In this document: one piece after another, positions 33,992-43,747 of the stretch
Layout of the letters: every line of letters begins with the position of its first letter
Numbering within the stretch: position 1 is the stretch's first letter
Assembly (NCBI RefSeq): GCF_000014885.1
Contig: NC_011566.1
Location: forward strand, 3,825,501 to 3,889,500
Direction of reading: 5' to 3'
Length of the DNA stretch: 64,000 nucleotides
Origin: Shewanella piezotolerans WP3
GTDB taxonomy: Bacteria; Pseudomonadota; Gammaproteobacteria; Enterobacterales; Shewanellaceae
Notes under the pieces: model-generated
Databases searched by the model: none
What the model was told of the DNA's origin: nothing
Seen by the model: the letters and a program-made list of their open reading frames with translations, nothing else
Made by a program: the position numbers and the translations under genes

Positions 33992-34417
33992 ATGAAACAT
34001 ATCACTTTGCTAATATTAAGTTTGATGTTTACCTTCGCTTGCACCTAGTTGGCGCTGGAACCCAAGAAGCGATACGGAATTGAAGAAGAAAGTGCTATTC
34101 CCGAAAGTAAGGAGCAAGCGATCATCATGTTGATCACGGCATTAGATGAACGCTTTACAGGTGAGCTGACTCTGCTACTCGATTATATAAAAAACAAAAG
34201 CAGCCAAGATATCGCTAATGATAATGCATTGAGGATAGCCGACAGCAAGTTTATTAATGAGCTTGGGCATATTGTCGGCGAAGCTAATGCTGATCAAGCT
34301 TACGCACTATTGTATGGTGGACTAACAATGCGCTTATTTAATGGCAAACAAACTTCAATTAATGAGATCGCTGGGTGGATCCTTAATTTATCCGACGAGT
34401 CCGCAGAAGAGCGATAA
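33992..34417 (+). pseudogene. Putative exported protein interrupted by TAG in the signal peptide
   Basis: ATG at 33992 opens MKHITLLILSLMFTFACT, a clear signal peptide, then TAG at 34046-34048, then the same frame continues LALEPKKRYGIEEESAIPES for 122 codons to 34417. The join at the expected end of a signal peptide shows that one gene has been interrupted by a single stop, perhaps from TCG or TTG. The mature part is small, helical and acidic, without a recognised family. Restart at the TTG after the stop would give a cytoplasmic product and lacks a ribosome-binding site. True decay and sequence error are both possible. Confidence 0.65.
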
Positions 34418-34443
34418 ATTATGCTTCAACTACGACATGACTC

Positions 34444-34474
34444 AATGATGAGGCTAATTAGCAAGCTCATCATT
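34444..34474. terminator. Hairpin between convergent genes
   Basis: AATGATGAG / CTCATCATT with an inner GCTAATTAGC palindrome. It lies between genes ending at 34417 (plus) and 34489 (minus). The T-run is weak on both strands. Confidence 0.55.
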
Positions 34475-34488
34475 ATTGTCAGTAACCG

Positions 34489-35829
34489 TTACTTAGTTCG
34501 ATTCTTACTACGCCCATAACGGTTCTTATCACCGCTACTTTTAGTCGCGTTAGCTTGACCCGATTTTGACTCACTACGGCGTTTTTCTTGATATTTACGC
34601 TTATTATGGCTTCTCTCTTTCACCGGCTTTGTGGTGACATCGCGATAGCGTGCAGGTAAAGGGGCGCCCTGTTCATAACCTGGCAATGTAATACAAGGTA
34701 GTGTCATTTCAATAATCGTTTCAATCTCACTCAACATCGTTTTATCTTGCGGAGATACAAATGATATGGCTCGACCTTCTAGGCCCGCACGTCCCGTACG
34801 CCCTACTCGATGGACATAATCTTCTGCTGCAAAAGGCAGCTCAAGGTTAATCACCAATGGCAAAGCCTCAATATCCAGCCCGCGCGCGGCAACATCAGTG
34901 GCGACCATGACTCTTAACTTACCGTTTTTAAACTCTTCTAATGCTCGGTTTCTAGAGCCTTGCGTTTTATCACCATGAAATACAGCACTTTTTACGCCAT
35001 CGAGCTTCAATTCGCTATGCAAGTGTTCAGCACTCTCTTTACTACTGACAAAAACCAGTACCTGCTGCCAATTATTACGGCCTACCAACTCCGATAACAA
35101 TTCAGCTTTACGACGCTTATCAACTAAGTAAACCTCTTGGGCTATTTTACTGGCAGTGGCTGCGGTAGTCACATCGATCCACTCAGGCGCAACTAACATC
35201 TTCTGCGCTAAAGCTTTTACCTCTTCACTATAAGTGGCTGAGAAAAATAGTGTTTGATGCTCAACGGCCACCAGCCTTTTCACTCTTTCAATATCTCTAA
35301 CAAAGCCCATATCTAGCATGCGATCGGCTTCATCAACCACTAAGTGAGTGACGCAGCCTAAATCCAAACCGAACTGACCGATTAGATCGAACAGTCTGCC
35401 AGGTGTCGCAACTAAAATATCAACTCCAGCTTGTACAGCTTTACGCTGTGGGTTCATGTTGGCGCCGCCATAAACCGCTGCTGTTTTAAAAGGTAAACAC
35501 TGGGCATAAGCTTGAATATTATCTGCGACTTGTATGGCAAGCTCACGAGTTGGTGTTAACACTAAAACCTTTAACTCAGACCTGTATTGATTAAAGGTAT
35601 CCTCTTCAGCAACTTTGCTCTGCTGCAATGCTTGCCCAACAAGGGTATTGAGTAAGGGGAGTGCAAATGCAGCCGTTTTCCCTGTACCAGTTTGTGCACA
35701 AGCCATAATATCTTGCCCAAGCATTGCAACAGGTAACACGTGGCACTGAACTTCGGTTAGCGCTTTATAGCCGCGTTTCGATACAGCATCTAAAATGTGA
35801 GGGTGTAGATCAAATGCATCAAAGTTCAT
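34489..35829 (-). CDS. DEAD-box ATP-dependent RNA helicase, RhlE-like
   Basis: 446 residues. Q-motif-like FDAFDLHPHILDAVSKRGY...EVQ, motif I AQTGTGKTAAF (about 44-54), Ia PTRELAIQ, II VDEADRMLDMGF, III FSATYSEEV, then the C-terminal helicase domain with VATDVAARGLDIE and HRVGRTGRAG. The tail is basic, Lys/Arg/Ser-rich and low complexity, as in many RhlE proteins that act in ribosome assembly or RNA turnover. It starts at the ATG at 35827-35829. Confidence 0.93.
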   Translation of the reverse strand: MNFDAFDLHPHILDAVSKRGYKALTEVQCHVLPVAMLGQDIMACAQTGTGKTAAFALPLLNTLVGQALQQSKVAEEDTFNQYRSELKVLVLTPTRELAIQVADNIQAYAQCLPFKTAAVYGGANMNPQRKAVQAGVDILVATPGRLFDLIGQFGLDLGCVTHLVVDEADRMLDMGFVRDIERVKRLVAVEHQTLFFSATYSEEVKALAQKMLVAPEWIDVTTAATASKIAQEVYLVDKRRKAELLSELVGRNNWQQVLVFVSSKESAEHLHSELKLDGVKSAVFHGDKTQGSRNRALEEFKNGKLRVMVATDVAARGLDIEALPLVINLELPFAAEDYVHRVGRTGRAGLEGRAISFVSPQDKTMLSEIETIIEMTLPCITLPGYEQGAPLPARYRDVTTKPVKERSHNKRKYQEKRRSESKSGQANATKSSGDKNRYGRSKNRTK

Positions 35830-35993
35830 GGTCGGCTCAATACAGGTTATAAAATGAAGGAGTAAAAGTGAGCGCGGAGTCTATCAAAAACCCAGCACAG
35901 ATAATACTACCAAGTTCAGCAAAGCGGTGGGGACTAGCTATTTATCCGCGAAGCCATTAGGCATAAAAGCTAAAGCATCTAGCTGAATGCTAA

Positions 35994-38900
35994 TTACTTA
36001 CTTTTGTTAACTGTCACGATTGCGTCTGAATGACTCTCTTGCGGCGATGCATTTTGCTCATGCTCTAAAGCGGCTGTGATGCAGCTAGCCTCAAACTCTT
36101 CTGCTGTAACGGGCCTTGAGAACAGATAACCTTGACCATAGTCGCAACCCGCATCTGCAAGCACCTGACGCTGATAGGCTGTTTCTACTCCTTCGGCTAT
36201 CACTTTCATACCGAGCTTATGTGCCATGACAATTATCGCTTCACAAAGGGTAAAATCATCGCTATTACTGTCGAGGTTTCGCGTAAAAGATTGATCAATC
36301 TTTAAAAAGTCGATATCGAACTTTTTAAGGTATGCTAAAGAGGAGTATCCAGTACCAAAATCATCCAGTGATATTTGCATGCCAGCATTGCGATACTGCT
36401 CTAACTTACTGTAAATAGCCTGGTTACTATCTAATAATAAACCTTCAGTAATTTCGACGCAGATAGAGTTCCGACTAAGGTTTAGCGTTTTAAGCAGTGC
36501 AACCCAAGAATCAAGACTTTCTCCTTCATCTCTAAATTGTACCGGGGATTTATTAATACTGATCTGTACTTCAATTCCGAATCTATCACGCCAAAGCGCG
36601 CACTGACGCGCAGCTTGTTGAAAAACCCAATTACCAATCTCTACGATTAAGCCAGTTTCTTCCGCAACAGCAATAAATTCGATGGGAGACACTAGGCCAC
36701 GCTTAGGGTGATGCCAACGAATAAGCGCTTCAGCTTTAACGCTAGGATCCCCCGTTAAACATACTATTGGCTGATAATAAAGTTCAAACTCTTGGTTGGT
36801 CACCGCAAGTCGTAAATCTTGGATCAAGCGCATCCGGTACTTGGCATTTCGCTGCATTGACGGTGTAAAATAATGGAATCGATTACGCCCCTGATCTTTA
36901 GCCGCATACATGGCTTGATCAGCATGTTTGAGTAGCCCTTCAATACTACTGGCATCATCGGGATAAAGAGTAATACCAATACTTGCACTGATATAAGAAG
37001 TTTCTTCTCCAAGGCTAAAAGGTTCTGCTAGGCGATTCAAAATATTTTGGGCGACTTTATCCACGCCTTTTATATCTGTTATCCCAGAAAGCACCACAGT
37101 AAATTCATCACCGCCTAAACGGGCAACCACGTCGCTGTCTCGAATGCAGCTCTTTAGGCGCTTAGCAGCTTCAGTTAACAGTAAATCTCCCATATCATGA
37201 CCAAGCGTATCGTTTACCTCTTTAAAATAATCGAGATCGAGGAACATTAATGCGAAGTGTTTTTCTCGTCGATCTGACTTTAAAATTTCGCTACCAAGAT
37301 AATCAAGCAACATGCGGCGATTCGGCAAACCAGTTAAAGGATCATAATTAGCCTGTTTCCAGATAATCTGTTCAGCCTGTTTTTTATCGGTAATGTCGGA
37401 AAATAGCGCCACTCGACGCTCTGTTTGAGCTTCTGAATCAAATAGCGTATTTATTGTTAACCAAACCACTAACTCTTCGCCATTTTTTCGTCTGAGCCAC
37501 ATCTCCCCTTGCCAACGTCCCGTCTCCTCTACTGACAAGCTAATCTGTTCATATACGCTGTAATTATTACGTTTACACTGCAGAACTTGAATATTTTGCT
37601 GTTTAATTTCATCTTCGCTATAACCAGTAATATCGGTAAAAGCTGAGTTAGTGGTGATAATAACACCAGCTTCATCTTGCACGCTCATCGCTTCGCTACT
37701 GTTGTTATAAACCGATGCAGCTAATTTTAAAGACTCTTCGACTCGCTTACTATCAGTGATATCAGAATGCACTCCACACATACGCAACGGTTTATTGTTT
37801 TCATCCCGACTAACGATTTTTCCTGAATCCAAAATCCAGCGAATTTCCCCAGTATGAGCATACATTCGGTACTCTATTTTATGCTGTTCGCTGACACCGC
37901 TGAGGTGCTCATCTATAGAACGGAGCACTTTCACTCTATCATTGGGGTGAATTGCACGCGTCCACAGCTTAGGGTTTTCATTAAGTGTCGTGACATCACA
38001 GCCCAGCAAGTTAGCGCTGAGTTCATTACGCTCTACCTTATTATTAACAATATCCCAGTCCCAGAACCCCAGCTCACTACTACCTAGCACCAGCGCGAGT
38101 TGCTCCTGGCTAGCCAGCATGGCCATTTCAGCTTGTTTCTGTGAGCTTCGGTTAAGCAAACCAACAATAACCAGTTCAACTTTATCTTGGTTGCGTTGGC
38201 ATGCCACAGTCATATGGGTATAAACAATAGAGTCGTCGCTAGCAATAAGTCTGATATCGAGTTCAAACTCATCGGTTTCTCCCGCTAGCATATCGGCGTA
38301 ATAGTGGCTATAAAGATTAAAGTCACTATGATGTAGAAGGTCAGCCCAAAGTAACTCAAGTAGCTCAGGCTCACTATATTGCAACATTTGACAAAGGTTT
38401 GGATTCACCTTGATCCACTGATGATCAACATCGGTGATAGCAATGCCCATACTGCCCGCTTGAAAATGAGATTTAAACAAAAGGTGGTCTTGCAGCTTTA
38501 TCTTTTGGTCTCGCTGGATCTCAATGCGCCGAGATAGCAGCATTCCCAGTAAAGCCGTGGTAATAGGGAAAATAATAAGGAAAGGTAAAGTGATCTGTTT
38601 AAGCAGTGACAATGCAACATCAAAGGGTAACACCAAGCCCCAAAGTAGCGCTAGAATGTGTAAACTGAAGCCAAAGATCAGCAGTTCCCTAAAACGAATA
38701 TCGCCAATATCGCCTTTACGGTACTTACCCCATAAATAGCCGACTAGGCCCGAAGTCATGATTGTGCCTATCCCTGACCATGCAGCCACACCTCCTTCAC
38801 TAAGTCGGAACAGGCCGCTAATAGCCACAGCGACAAGTGTCGGGATCCCACCGAAAAACATACCGGAGATCCCAAGGATCACCGTTCTTGAATCAAAAAA

Positions 38901-39092
38901 TACGCCTGTCGTATATTCCCAAGGGCTCAACATTACCGAAATAGAAATAACACCGACAAGGGCGCCAATACCCACTCTCCAGAGGACATCTAACTCTCGC
39001 TTATGACTGCGCGGGAACGCGTCATATACGAACACCATTGCTAGCAATAGCGCTGCATTTTGAATAAGCGAGAAAAATAAACTTTGATCCAT
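35994..39092 (-). CDS. Membrane-bound PAS-GGDEF-EAL c-di-GMP protein
   Basis: 1032 residues. Five to six membrane helices in the first ~195 residues (5TM-5TMR_LYT-like, with SGMFFGGIPTLVAVAISGLFR) are followed by three PAS-type sensor modules (about 205-570), a GGDEF domain with intact RLGGDEF (about 656) and an EAL domain with AEALIRWHHP (about 783), EITEGLLL and DDFGTGYSSLAYLKKF. Both catalytic motifs look intact, so it may both make and degrade c-di-GMP; which activity dominates cannot be read from sequence. The gene stands alone, with the helicase gene downstream. Confidence 0.93.
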   Translation of the reverse strand: MDQSLFFSLIQNAALLLAMVFVYDAFPRSHKRELDVLWRVGIGALVGVISISVMLSPWEYTTGVFFDSRTVILGISGMFFGGIPTLVAVAISGLFRLSEGGVAAWSGIGTIMTSGLVGYLWGKYRKGDIGDIRFRELLIFGFSLHILALLWGLVLPFDVALSLLKQITLPFLIIFPITTALLGMLLSRRIEIQRDQKIKLQDHLLFKSHFQAGSMGIAITDVDHQWIKVNPNLCQMLQYSEPELLELLWADLLHHSDFNLYSHYYADMLAGETDEFELDIRLIASDDSIVYTHMTVACQRNQDKVELVIVGLLNRSSQKQAEMAMLASQEQLALVLGSSELGFWDWDIVNNKVERNELSANLLGCDVTTLNENPKLWTRAIHPNDRVKVLRSIDEHLSGVSEQHKIEYRMYAHTGEIRWILDSGKIVSRDENNKPLRMCGVHSDITDSKRVEESLKLAASVYNNSSEAMSVQDEAGVIITTNSAFTDITGYSEDEIKQQNIQVLQCKRNNYSVYEQISLSVEETGRWQGEMWLRRKNGEELVVWLTINTLFDSEAQTERRVALFSDITDKKQAEQIIWKQANYDPLTGLPNRRMLLDYLGSEILKSDRREKHFALMFLDLDYFKEVNDTLGHDMGDLLLTEAAKRLKSCIRDSDVVARLGGDEFTVVLSGITDIKGVDKVAQNILNRLAEPFSLGEETSYISASIGITLYPDDASSIEGLLKHADQAMYAAKDQGRNRFHYFTPSMQRNAKYRMRLIQDLRLAVTNQEFELYYQPIVCLTGDPSVKAEALIRWHHPKRGLVSPIEFIAVAEETGLIVEIGNWVFQQAARQCALWRDRFGIEVQISINKSPVQFRDEGESLDSWVALLKTLNLSRNSICVEITEGLLLDSNQAIYSKLEQYRNAGMQISLDDFGTGYSSLAYLKKFDIDFLKIDQSFTRNLDSNSDDFTLCEAIIVMAHKLGMKVIAEGVETAYQRQVLADAGCDYGQGYLFSRPVTAEEFEASCITAALEHEQNASPQESHSDAIVTVNKSK

Positions 39093-39414
39093 AAAGAACT
39101 GTTCGTCCGTGCATTAACTTACATCTAATTGAACAATATTCTAGCAGATTAAGGGGTAATTAATACTACCTTACAATTACCCTTACTTTCCGAAGTGCAA
39201 TTTGCAGCAGACTGTAATTAGAGGCTAATAGCTAATGCAATGGAGTAGGTATCTAGTCAGAAAGTTAAGCTATTAACGTTAGGCTAATATTTAGCACTAC
39301 CAGCACAAGTATCCATTACATTAGGGCTGGGTAATAATAGAATGAAAAGTTACCCTTGCAAAGCCGAATGAGTGGGGAGTAAGCCACACTCACTCAACCA
39401 TGTGTAGTTAGCTG
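39093..39414. other. Intergenic region, no gene seen
   Basis: About 320 nt between the PAS-GGDEF-EAL gene and osmC. It must contain the promoter of the former. A GAGTG...CACTC hairpin near 39370-39392 may terminate the osmC-family gene. No coding sequence is evident. Confidence 0.4.
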
Positions 39415-39858
39415 CTACTCACCAACACTATGATTAACAAGTGTAGGTTTCAGTAGATTTTCATGCACAGGGCAGCGATGGCAAACAGTATCCAAAAATA
39501 GACTTTTCTGCTCATCGTCAAGCTGAATATCATTCATTTGAGCATCCATGACTACGATAACATCTATCAATTTGAAACCAACAGGATCCTCAGAAGGTTT
39601 ACCGAGTAACCCAGCAGTATTAAGTTGTGCTTTCATCGACACATTAAACTGTTGCAGATCTATTTTTTGCTCTCTAGCAACCATTTTGGCTATGGTTGAA
39701 ATACAGCCAGCCAATGAGAAAATGAACGTCTCTAGTGGGTTAGCTCCTTCATTGCCGCCGGTTGGCTGATCAATGATAAGCTGATGCTCTCGAATGTCCG
39801 CCGTCACTTTCCAACCTTCCGACATGTGTGTATTTACTTCAATAGTCTTGTTCGCCAT
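39415..39858 (-). CDS. OsmC/Ohr family protein
   Basis: A 147-residue member of the OsmC family of thiol-dependent hydroperoxide reductases. The central helix carries FIFSLAGCISTIAKMVA with the first conserved cysteine, and the second is near TVCHRCPVHENLLKP. The N-terminus forms the expected beta strands around GWKVTADIREHQLIIDQP. It resembles the YhfA-like/OsmC subgroup; the physiological substrate cannot be assigned. It is an isolated gene. Confidence 0.85.
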   Translation of the reverse strand: MANKTIEVNTHMSEGWKVTADIREHQLIIDQPTGGNEGANPLETFIFSLAGCISTIAKMVAREQKIDLQQFNVSMKAQLNTAGLLGKPSEDPVGFKLIDVIVVMDAQMNDIQLDDEQKSLFLDTVCHRCPVHENLLKPTLVNHSVGE

Positions 39859-40117
39859 TTTTACACCACTCCATTAGATTTATTTCAATGAGTTATTCTA
39901 ATAGATTTACTGGCAAAAACTCAAATTAGTCTCACAGTTTTAACATTCAACTAAAAGTCACTCGATTTCACTGATTGTTACGCTAGCGCCAAGCACTGTT
40001 TATGTCACCGTTGAACGTGCAAGCAGTCATTGAAATCAACCACAGCAAGTGGTTTGCACTTAGGTATGTTAAACTGGTGCGACTTTTATCAATATTTATC
40101 ATTAGACCACAATAAAC

Positions 40118-40564
40118 ATGCCCTCGACTAAATCAGTACAACAGAGTAAAACCTTTAACTTTCCGGTACAGATCTACTATGAAGATACCGATTTTTCTGG
40201 TGTTGTGTACCACCCTAATTTCTTAAAGTATTTTGAGCGTGCTCGTGAACATGTGATTGGTGCTAAGAGCTTAGCGAGTTTATGGGATGAGCATGACTTG
40301 GGTTTTGCAGTTTATCGCAGTGACATGCTTTGTCATGACGGCGTAGAGTTTGCTGACATTATCGATATTAGAACTCGTTTCTATTTTGAAAGTAAATATC
40401 GCACAGTTTGGCAACAAGAAATCTGGCGGCCTAACGCTAAAAAGCCTGCAGTAACGGCACAAATCGAGATGATATGTATGAACAAGAACCGTCAACTTTG
40501 TCCAATGCCTCAGATATTAATCAATCGACTTGGCGAAGCATTTTCAGAGCCTGTTACTTTTTAA
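40118..40564 (+). CDS. YbgC-family acyl-CoA thioesterase (hotdog fold)
   Basis: A 148-residue 4HBT protein. The active-site region YYEDTDFSGVVYHPNFLKYFERARE has the conserved Asp and the VVYH-x2-FL pattern. The usual beta hotdog core follows (DIIDIRTRFYFESKYRTVW). YbgC-type enzymes hydrolyse short-chain acyl-CoA thioesters. The Tol-Pal genes that accompany ybgC in many bacteria are absent, so this is a paralogue rather than ybgC itself. It converges with the EAL gene ending at 40574. Confidence 0.88.
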   Translation: MPSTKSVQQSKTFNFPVQIYYEDTDFSGVVYHPNFLKYFERAREHVIGAKSLASLWDEHDLGFAVYRSDMLCHDGVEFADIIDIRTRFYFESKYRTVWQQEIWRPNAKKPAVTAQIEMICMNKNRQLCPMPQILINRLGEAFSEPVTF

Positions 40565-40573
40565 TTAACGCGA

Positions 40574-42061
40574 CTAGATAACTGATGACAACTTCGGCCA
40601 CTTAACCTCGAGTTCGGCCGGAGTCAGCGGCTTTGCAAACACATCCCCCTGAATTTTATCTACGCCCATTTGAACAATTATCTGTTTAACTACCTCCGTT
40701 TCAACGCCTTCCACAGTAACCTTAAACCCCAAACCTTTTGCTAAACGAATACTGGTATCCATAATGTGTTTTGCTTGCGGATCGGTTTCTAGTCCTTCAA
40801 CAAAAGCTTGATCTATTTTTACTTCGTCAACGGGTAAGTATTTCAAATATGCGAGTGAAGAATGGCCTGTACCAAAGTCATCAATAGCGATATCAACCCC
40901 AATACTGCGTAATCGATTAATAGCAAGAACAGCACCATCAATATCTTCCATCAATTTACTCTCTGTGAGCTCTATTGACAGTGCATTAGCAGGAAGTTGG
41001 TACTTGAATAACCTAGCTTCAATCTCTTGAATAAGCGCCTGGTTCTTCAAATCTTGAGTCGATAAATTTACAGCAACTTGCAGCTCGAGCCCCAATTCAC
41101 GCCACTTAGCCTGTTGAATAACAACCTGATCAAGCACCCATTGGCTAATTAAATCGATCATTCCGGCATACTCTGCGAGCGGAATAAACTCAGCGGGAGA
41201 GATATTGCCTAAAGTTTTGTGTTGCCAGCGCATTAGCGCTTCAACTTGATTACACCCTAGTGGCTGAAAGTTTTGTTTAGGCTGATAGACCATATAGAGC
41301 TCGCCGTCCTGAAGCGCTTTGACTAAGCTATTAATAATCGATACTTCACGCAACTGCACCGCGTCATCACCAAGTTCATAATGAGCAATGGTTCTATCGA
41401 GCTGTTTAGCTTTTTTAAGGGCTAAATCTAACCGGCGCAACATGGTGCTGATGTCACCATGAAAACGCTCCAGCCCCAAATGACCAACCTGAACTCTAAC
41501 TGTAATAGGACTTTCAAATACACTATAGGGCTGTTGCAAATACTCAATAAAGGTATCAAGCTCAGTCTCTGTTATTCCATCTGGAAAATAGATCAGAAAC
41601 TCGTCTTCATTCATTCTAGCGATAGCAGAACTAGAATGGACATCCACTTCAATCCTGTTAGCAATTTGCTTTAGCAATTCATCACCAAAACTAAATCCAA
41701 AAAGGTCATTCACATAACGGAATCGATATATATCAAGTAAGACTAAACTTCCCTGCTTGAGCGGCATCATGCTAGCCAACTTTTGCTTCATGCTTAAGCG
41801 ATTGCTTAGCCCGGTTAATTTATCGAATCCAGCTTGATGCAATTGCTGTTTTAATTGAGAAACCATCTCCTCAACTTGCGAGAGTGATTGTGGCGAACTC
41901 TCTAATGAAACATTAAGCAGATAAGGTTCATCTGAAGAGTGACTTACCGACGAGTACAATTGCTTGAGTTGGCGCCGGCAAAGCAGAAACCGCCAAAAAG
42001 CGATAGCCAAAAGCAGCACAAGTACCATACATGCGATCGAGAGTAGCTCAACGTTATCCAT
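40574..42061 (-). CDS. EAL-domain c-di-GMP phosphodiesterase with degenerate GGDEF
   Basis: 495 residues. One N-terminal membrane helix (about 5-25) is followed by a GGDEF domain whose signature reads RMNEDEF (about 148), so it is unlikely to synthesise c-di-GMP. The EAL domain has EALMRWQHK (about 270), ELTESKLMED and DDFGTGHSSLAYLKYLPVDEVKID, which look catalytically intact. The likely activity is c-di-GMP hydrolysis, perhaps with GTP sensing by the degenerate GGDEF domain. It is preceded by a family 1 repeat. Confidence 0.9.
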   Translation of the reverse strand: MDNVELLSIACMVLVLLLAIAFWRFLLCRRQLKQLYSSVSHSSDEPYLLNVSLESSPQSLSQVEEMVSQLKQQLHQAGFDKLTGLSNRLSMKQKLASMMPLKQGSLVLLDIYRFRYVNDLFGFSFGDELLKQIANRIEVDVHSSSAIARMNEDEFLIYFPDGITETELDTFIEYLQQPYSVFESPITVRVQVGHLGLERFHGDISTMLRRLDLALKKAKQLDRTIAHYELGDDAVQLREVSIINSLVKALQDGELYMVYQPKQNFQPLGCNQVEALMRWQHKTLGNISPAEFIPLAEYAGMIDLISQWVLDQVVIQQAKWRELGLELQVAVNLSTQDLKNQALIQEIEARLFKYQLPANALSIELTESKLMEDIDGAVLAINRLRSIGVDIAIDDFGTGHSSLAYLKYLPVDEVKIDQAFVEGLETDPQAKHIMDTSIRLAKGLGFKVTVEGVETEVVKQIIVQMGVDKIQGDVFAKPLTPAELEVKWPKLSSVI

Positions 42062-42165
42062 TCAATATAACTTTAACCGTTATCTGCCTAGGCATTTTAA
42101 TCGCCTGTTCCTCATGAATTTGATGCTGTAAGGAAACCTGATGTTATTCATTCTAAAGCTGCCTT

Positions 42166-42493
42166 ATACCAATTGCATTAAAAGTTTGACCATTCAGCGG
42201 AAATTCAAAACGCTGTAGGCAAGTAGTGGAATTTGAGCTAATAGTTATTCTCGGCTCTGGCATCCTGCTTCGCTCTACCTCCTAAATCCATTTAGTCGTA
42301 TATCCAAATCCCATAGTGAAGCATACAGCGTTTGCCAATTTGTTTAACCTCAGCCGCACTACGTGAGCCCCTCAGTCTTTCCACTTCTGCTTTGCATTGG
42401 CTTAAAAGGAAATAACCATTTCTTTACCAATGCGCTTTGAATTGAAAAGGCTGAGGGGCTCTGAACTGGTCAAATACTTAATGCAATTGGTAT
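42166..42493. repeat. Repeat family 1, copy B
   Basis: A 328-bp copy of the element at 2807-3073 with the same ATACCAATTGCATTAA ends. It contains the internal ~48-bp segment (CGGCTCTGGCATCC...) missing from copy A. If the ends are taken as TACC...GGTA, the flanks are both TTA. It lies between two minus-strand genes. Confidence 0.85.
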
Positions 42494-42523
42494 TAAACTA
42501 TAGCCTAGCCTTTAATAAGCCGC

Positions 42524-43366
42524 TTACTCATAACTCGCTTTAATTGAGTAGTAAATCTCTAGAAATTCATCACTTGCTAACTCTGAAGGAGATACTGGGA
42601 TTGCTTTAGCGCTAAAAACTGCCAACCTAGCCTCTAACTCATTACCCGACCGTAGCTCGCCGGTATATAGTGCAGCCGCGCGAATAAAGTCAAGATAACC
42701 CACCTCTTCGCTGGTGTAAGACAGGTCCGCCCAACGCTCAACAACTTCCATTACGCTTGGTGAAAAAGCCCAGTTTTTAAGAACAGCACGACCTATAGGG
42801 CCTTGCAATTTACGCACTAATAAACGTAACTGTTTAACATCATCAACTAACTCTGGGTGAGCCTCGACTTCAGTCAATACAGGTAAAGCCCCAATATTAT
42901 GCACTAAGCCTGCAAGTGTCAGAGTATCAGCATTTAGTCCACTATTAGGATGCTTGCGGTTATAGAGTTGCAACAAAGCGACCGCGGCGGAGGTGACATC
43001 AATTGAGGTTCGCCATACCTCATCCATCACTTCCCATACCAACTCATTGGTTGAAATAAAGAGTTGCTCCATCGCAATAGAGGTCGCTATCGTCTTGATT
43101 TGGCCAAGCCCAATTCGACTAATCGCAGCATTGACGGTAGCAGCTGGGATCCCTCGTGAATATATAGCACTATTTGCCACTCGAATAATTCGTGCTGAAA
43201 TAGCAGGATCTTGCCCAATAATATCGGCAACATCTTTTAGGCTAGTGTCGTCGCGACCTACGACCTCTTGTACCCTCATAGCGACCTCTGGCAAGGTCGG
43301 TAATACTAATGAATCTGCCTTTAACTTTCTCAACAAACCAACTAATACTTGATGCTCTTTTGACAT
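42524..43366 (-). CDS. HDOD-domain signalling protein
   Basis: 280 residues made almost wholly of one HDOD domain (about 15-215): LPTLPEVAMRVQEVVGRDD, ADIIGQDPAISARIIRVANS and VHNIGALPVL. HDOD proteins lack the full catalytic HD residues and usually act in signalling or chemotaxis complexes, often with c-di-GMP. It follows the repeat and sits near two EAL genes. No separate output domain is seen. Confidence 0.88.
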   Translation of the reverse strand: MSKEHQVLVGLLRKLKADSLVLPTLPEVAMRVQEVVGRDDTSLKDVADIIGQDPAISARIIRVANSAIYSRGIPAATVNAAISRIGLGQIKTIATSIAMEQLFISTNELVWEVMDEVWRTSIDVTSAAVALLQLYNRKHPNSGLNADTLTLAGLVHNIGALPVLTEVEAHPELVDDVKQLRLLVRKLQGPIGRAVLKNWAFSPSVMEVVERWADLSYTSEEVGYLDFIRAAALYTGELRSGNELEARLAVFSAKAIPVSPSELASDEFLEIYYSIKASYE

Positions 43367-43411
43367 CTTTACTCCCTATATTATTCGTATTAATTTGCGG
43401 CTGGTCGAGTA

Positions 43412-43443
43412 TATACCCAAGCCTCTTGAAAGTGCAGGTTTCA
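43412..43443 (+). repeat. Repeat family 3, copy 1 (32 bp)
   Basis: Begins TATACCCAAGC and shares the core TTGAA-x2-TGCAGG-x-TT with copies at 43494-43525 and 58016-58047, aligned without gaps. Confidence 0.6.
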
Positions 43444-43493
43444 ATGTTGTTTGAGCATAGAAACGTGCAAAAGACCAGCACAGGGTTAATACT

Positions 43494-43525
43494 TATACCG
43501 ATGCAACCTGAAGATGCAGGGTTCA
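43494..43525 (+). repeat. Repeat family 3, copy 2 (32 bp)
   Basis: Begins TATACCGATGC and continues CCTGAAGATGCAGGGTTCA. It is in direct orientation 82 bp from copy 1. Confidence 0.6.
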
Positions 43526-43747
43526 GTATGATGGATAGACACCCAAGCAGTTAAATTATATAGCGGCTAAAAAAGAAGATTTATTAAGCGAAAATTGCAG
43601 AAGCAGTCACAAGATTTGAAGATAAACAACTTGTTTGGCGACATTAACGCTTAATATAAGCATACCTGCGCCTTGCATTAGTCCCCTTGCATTAAGTAAA
43701 ATGCGCGACCGTTTGCCTAAACCTTACCCGTTAACAGAGAAGTTATT

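Larger units (their letters stand above)
43367..43747. other. Intergenic region with two copies of a 32-bp repeat
   Basis: It lies between divergent genes and must hold both promoters. It contains two direct copies of a 32-bp motif (listed separately). No coding sequence is convincing. Confidence 0.45.
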
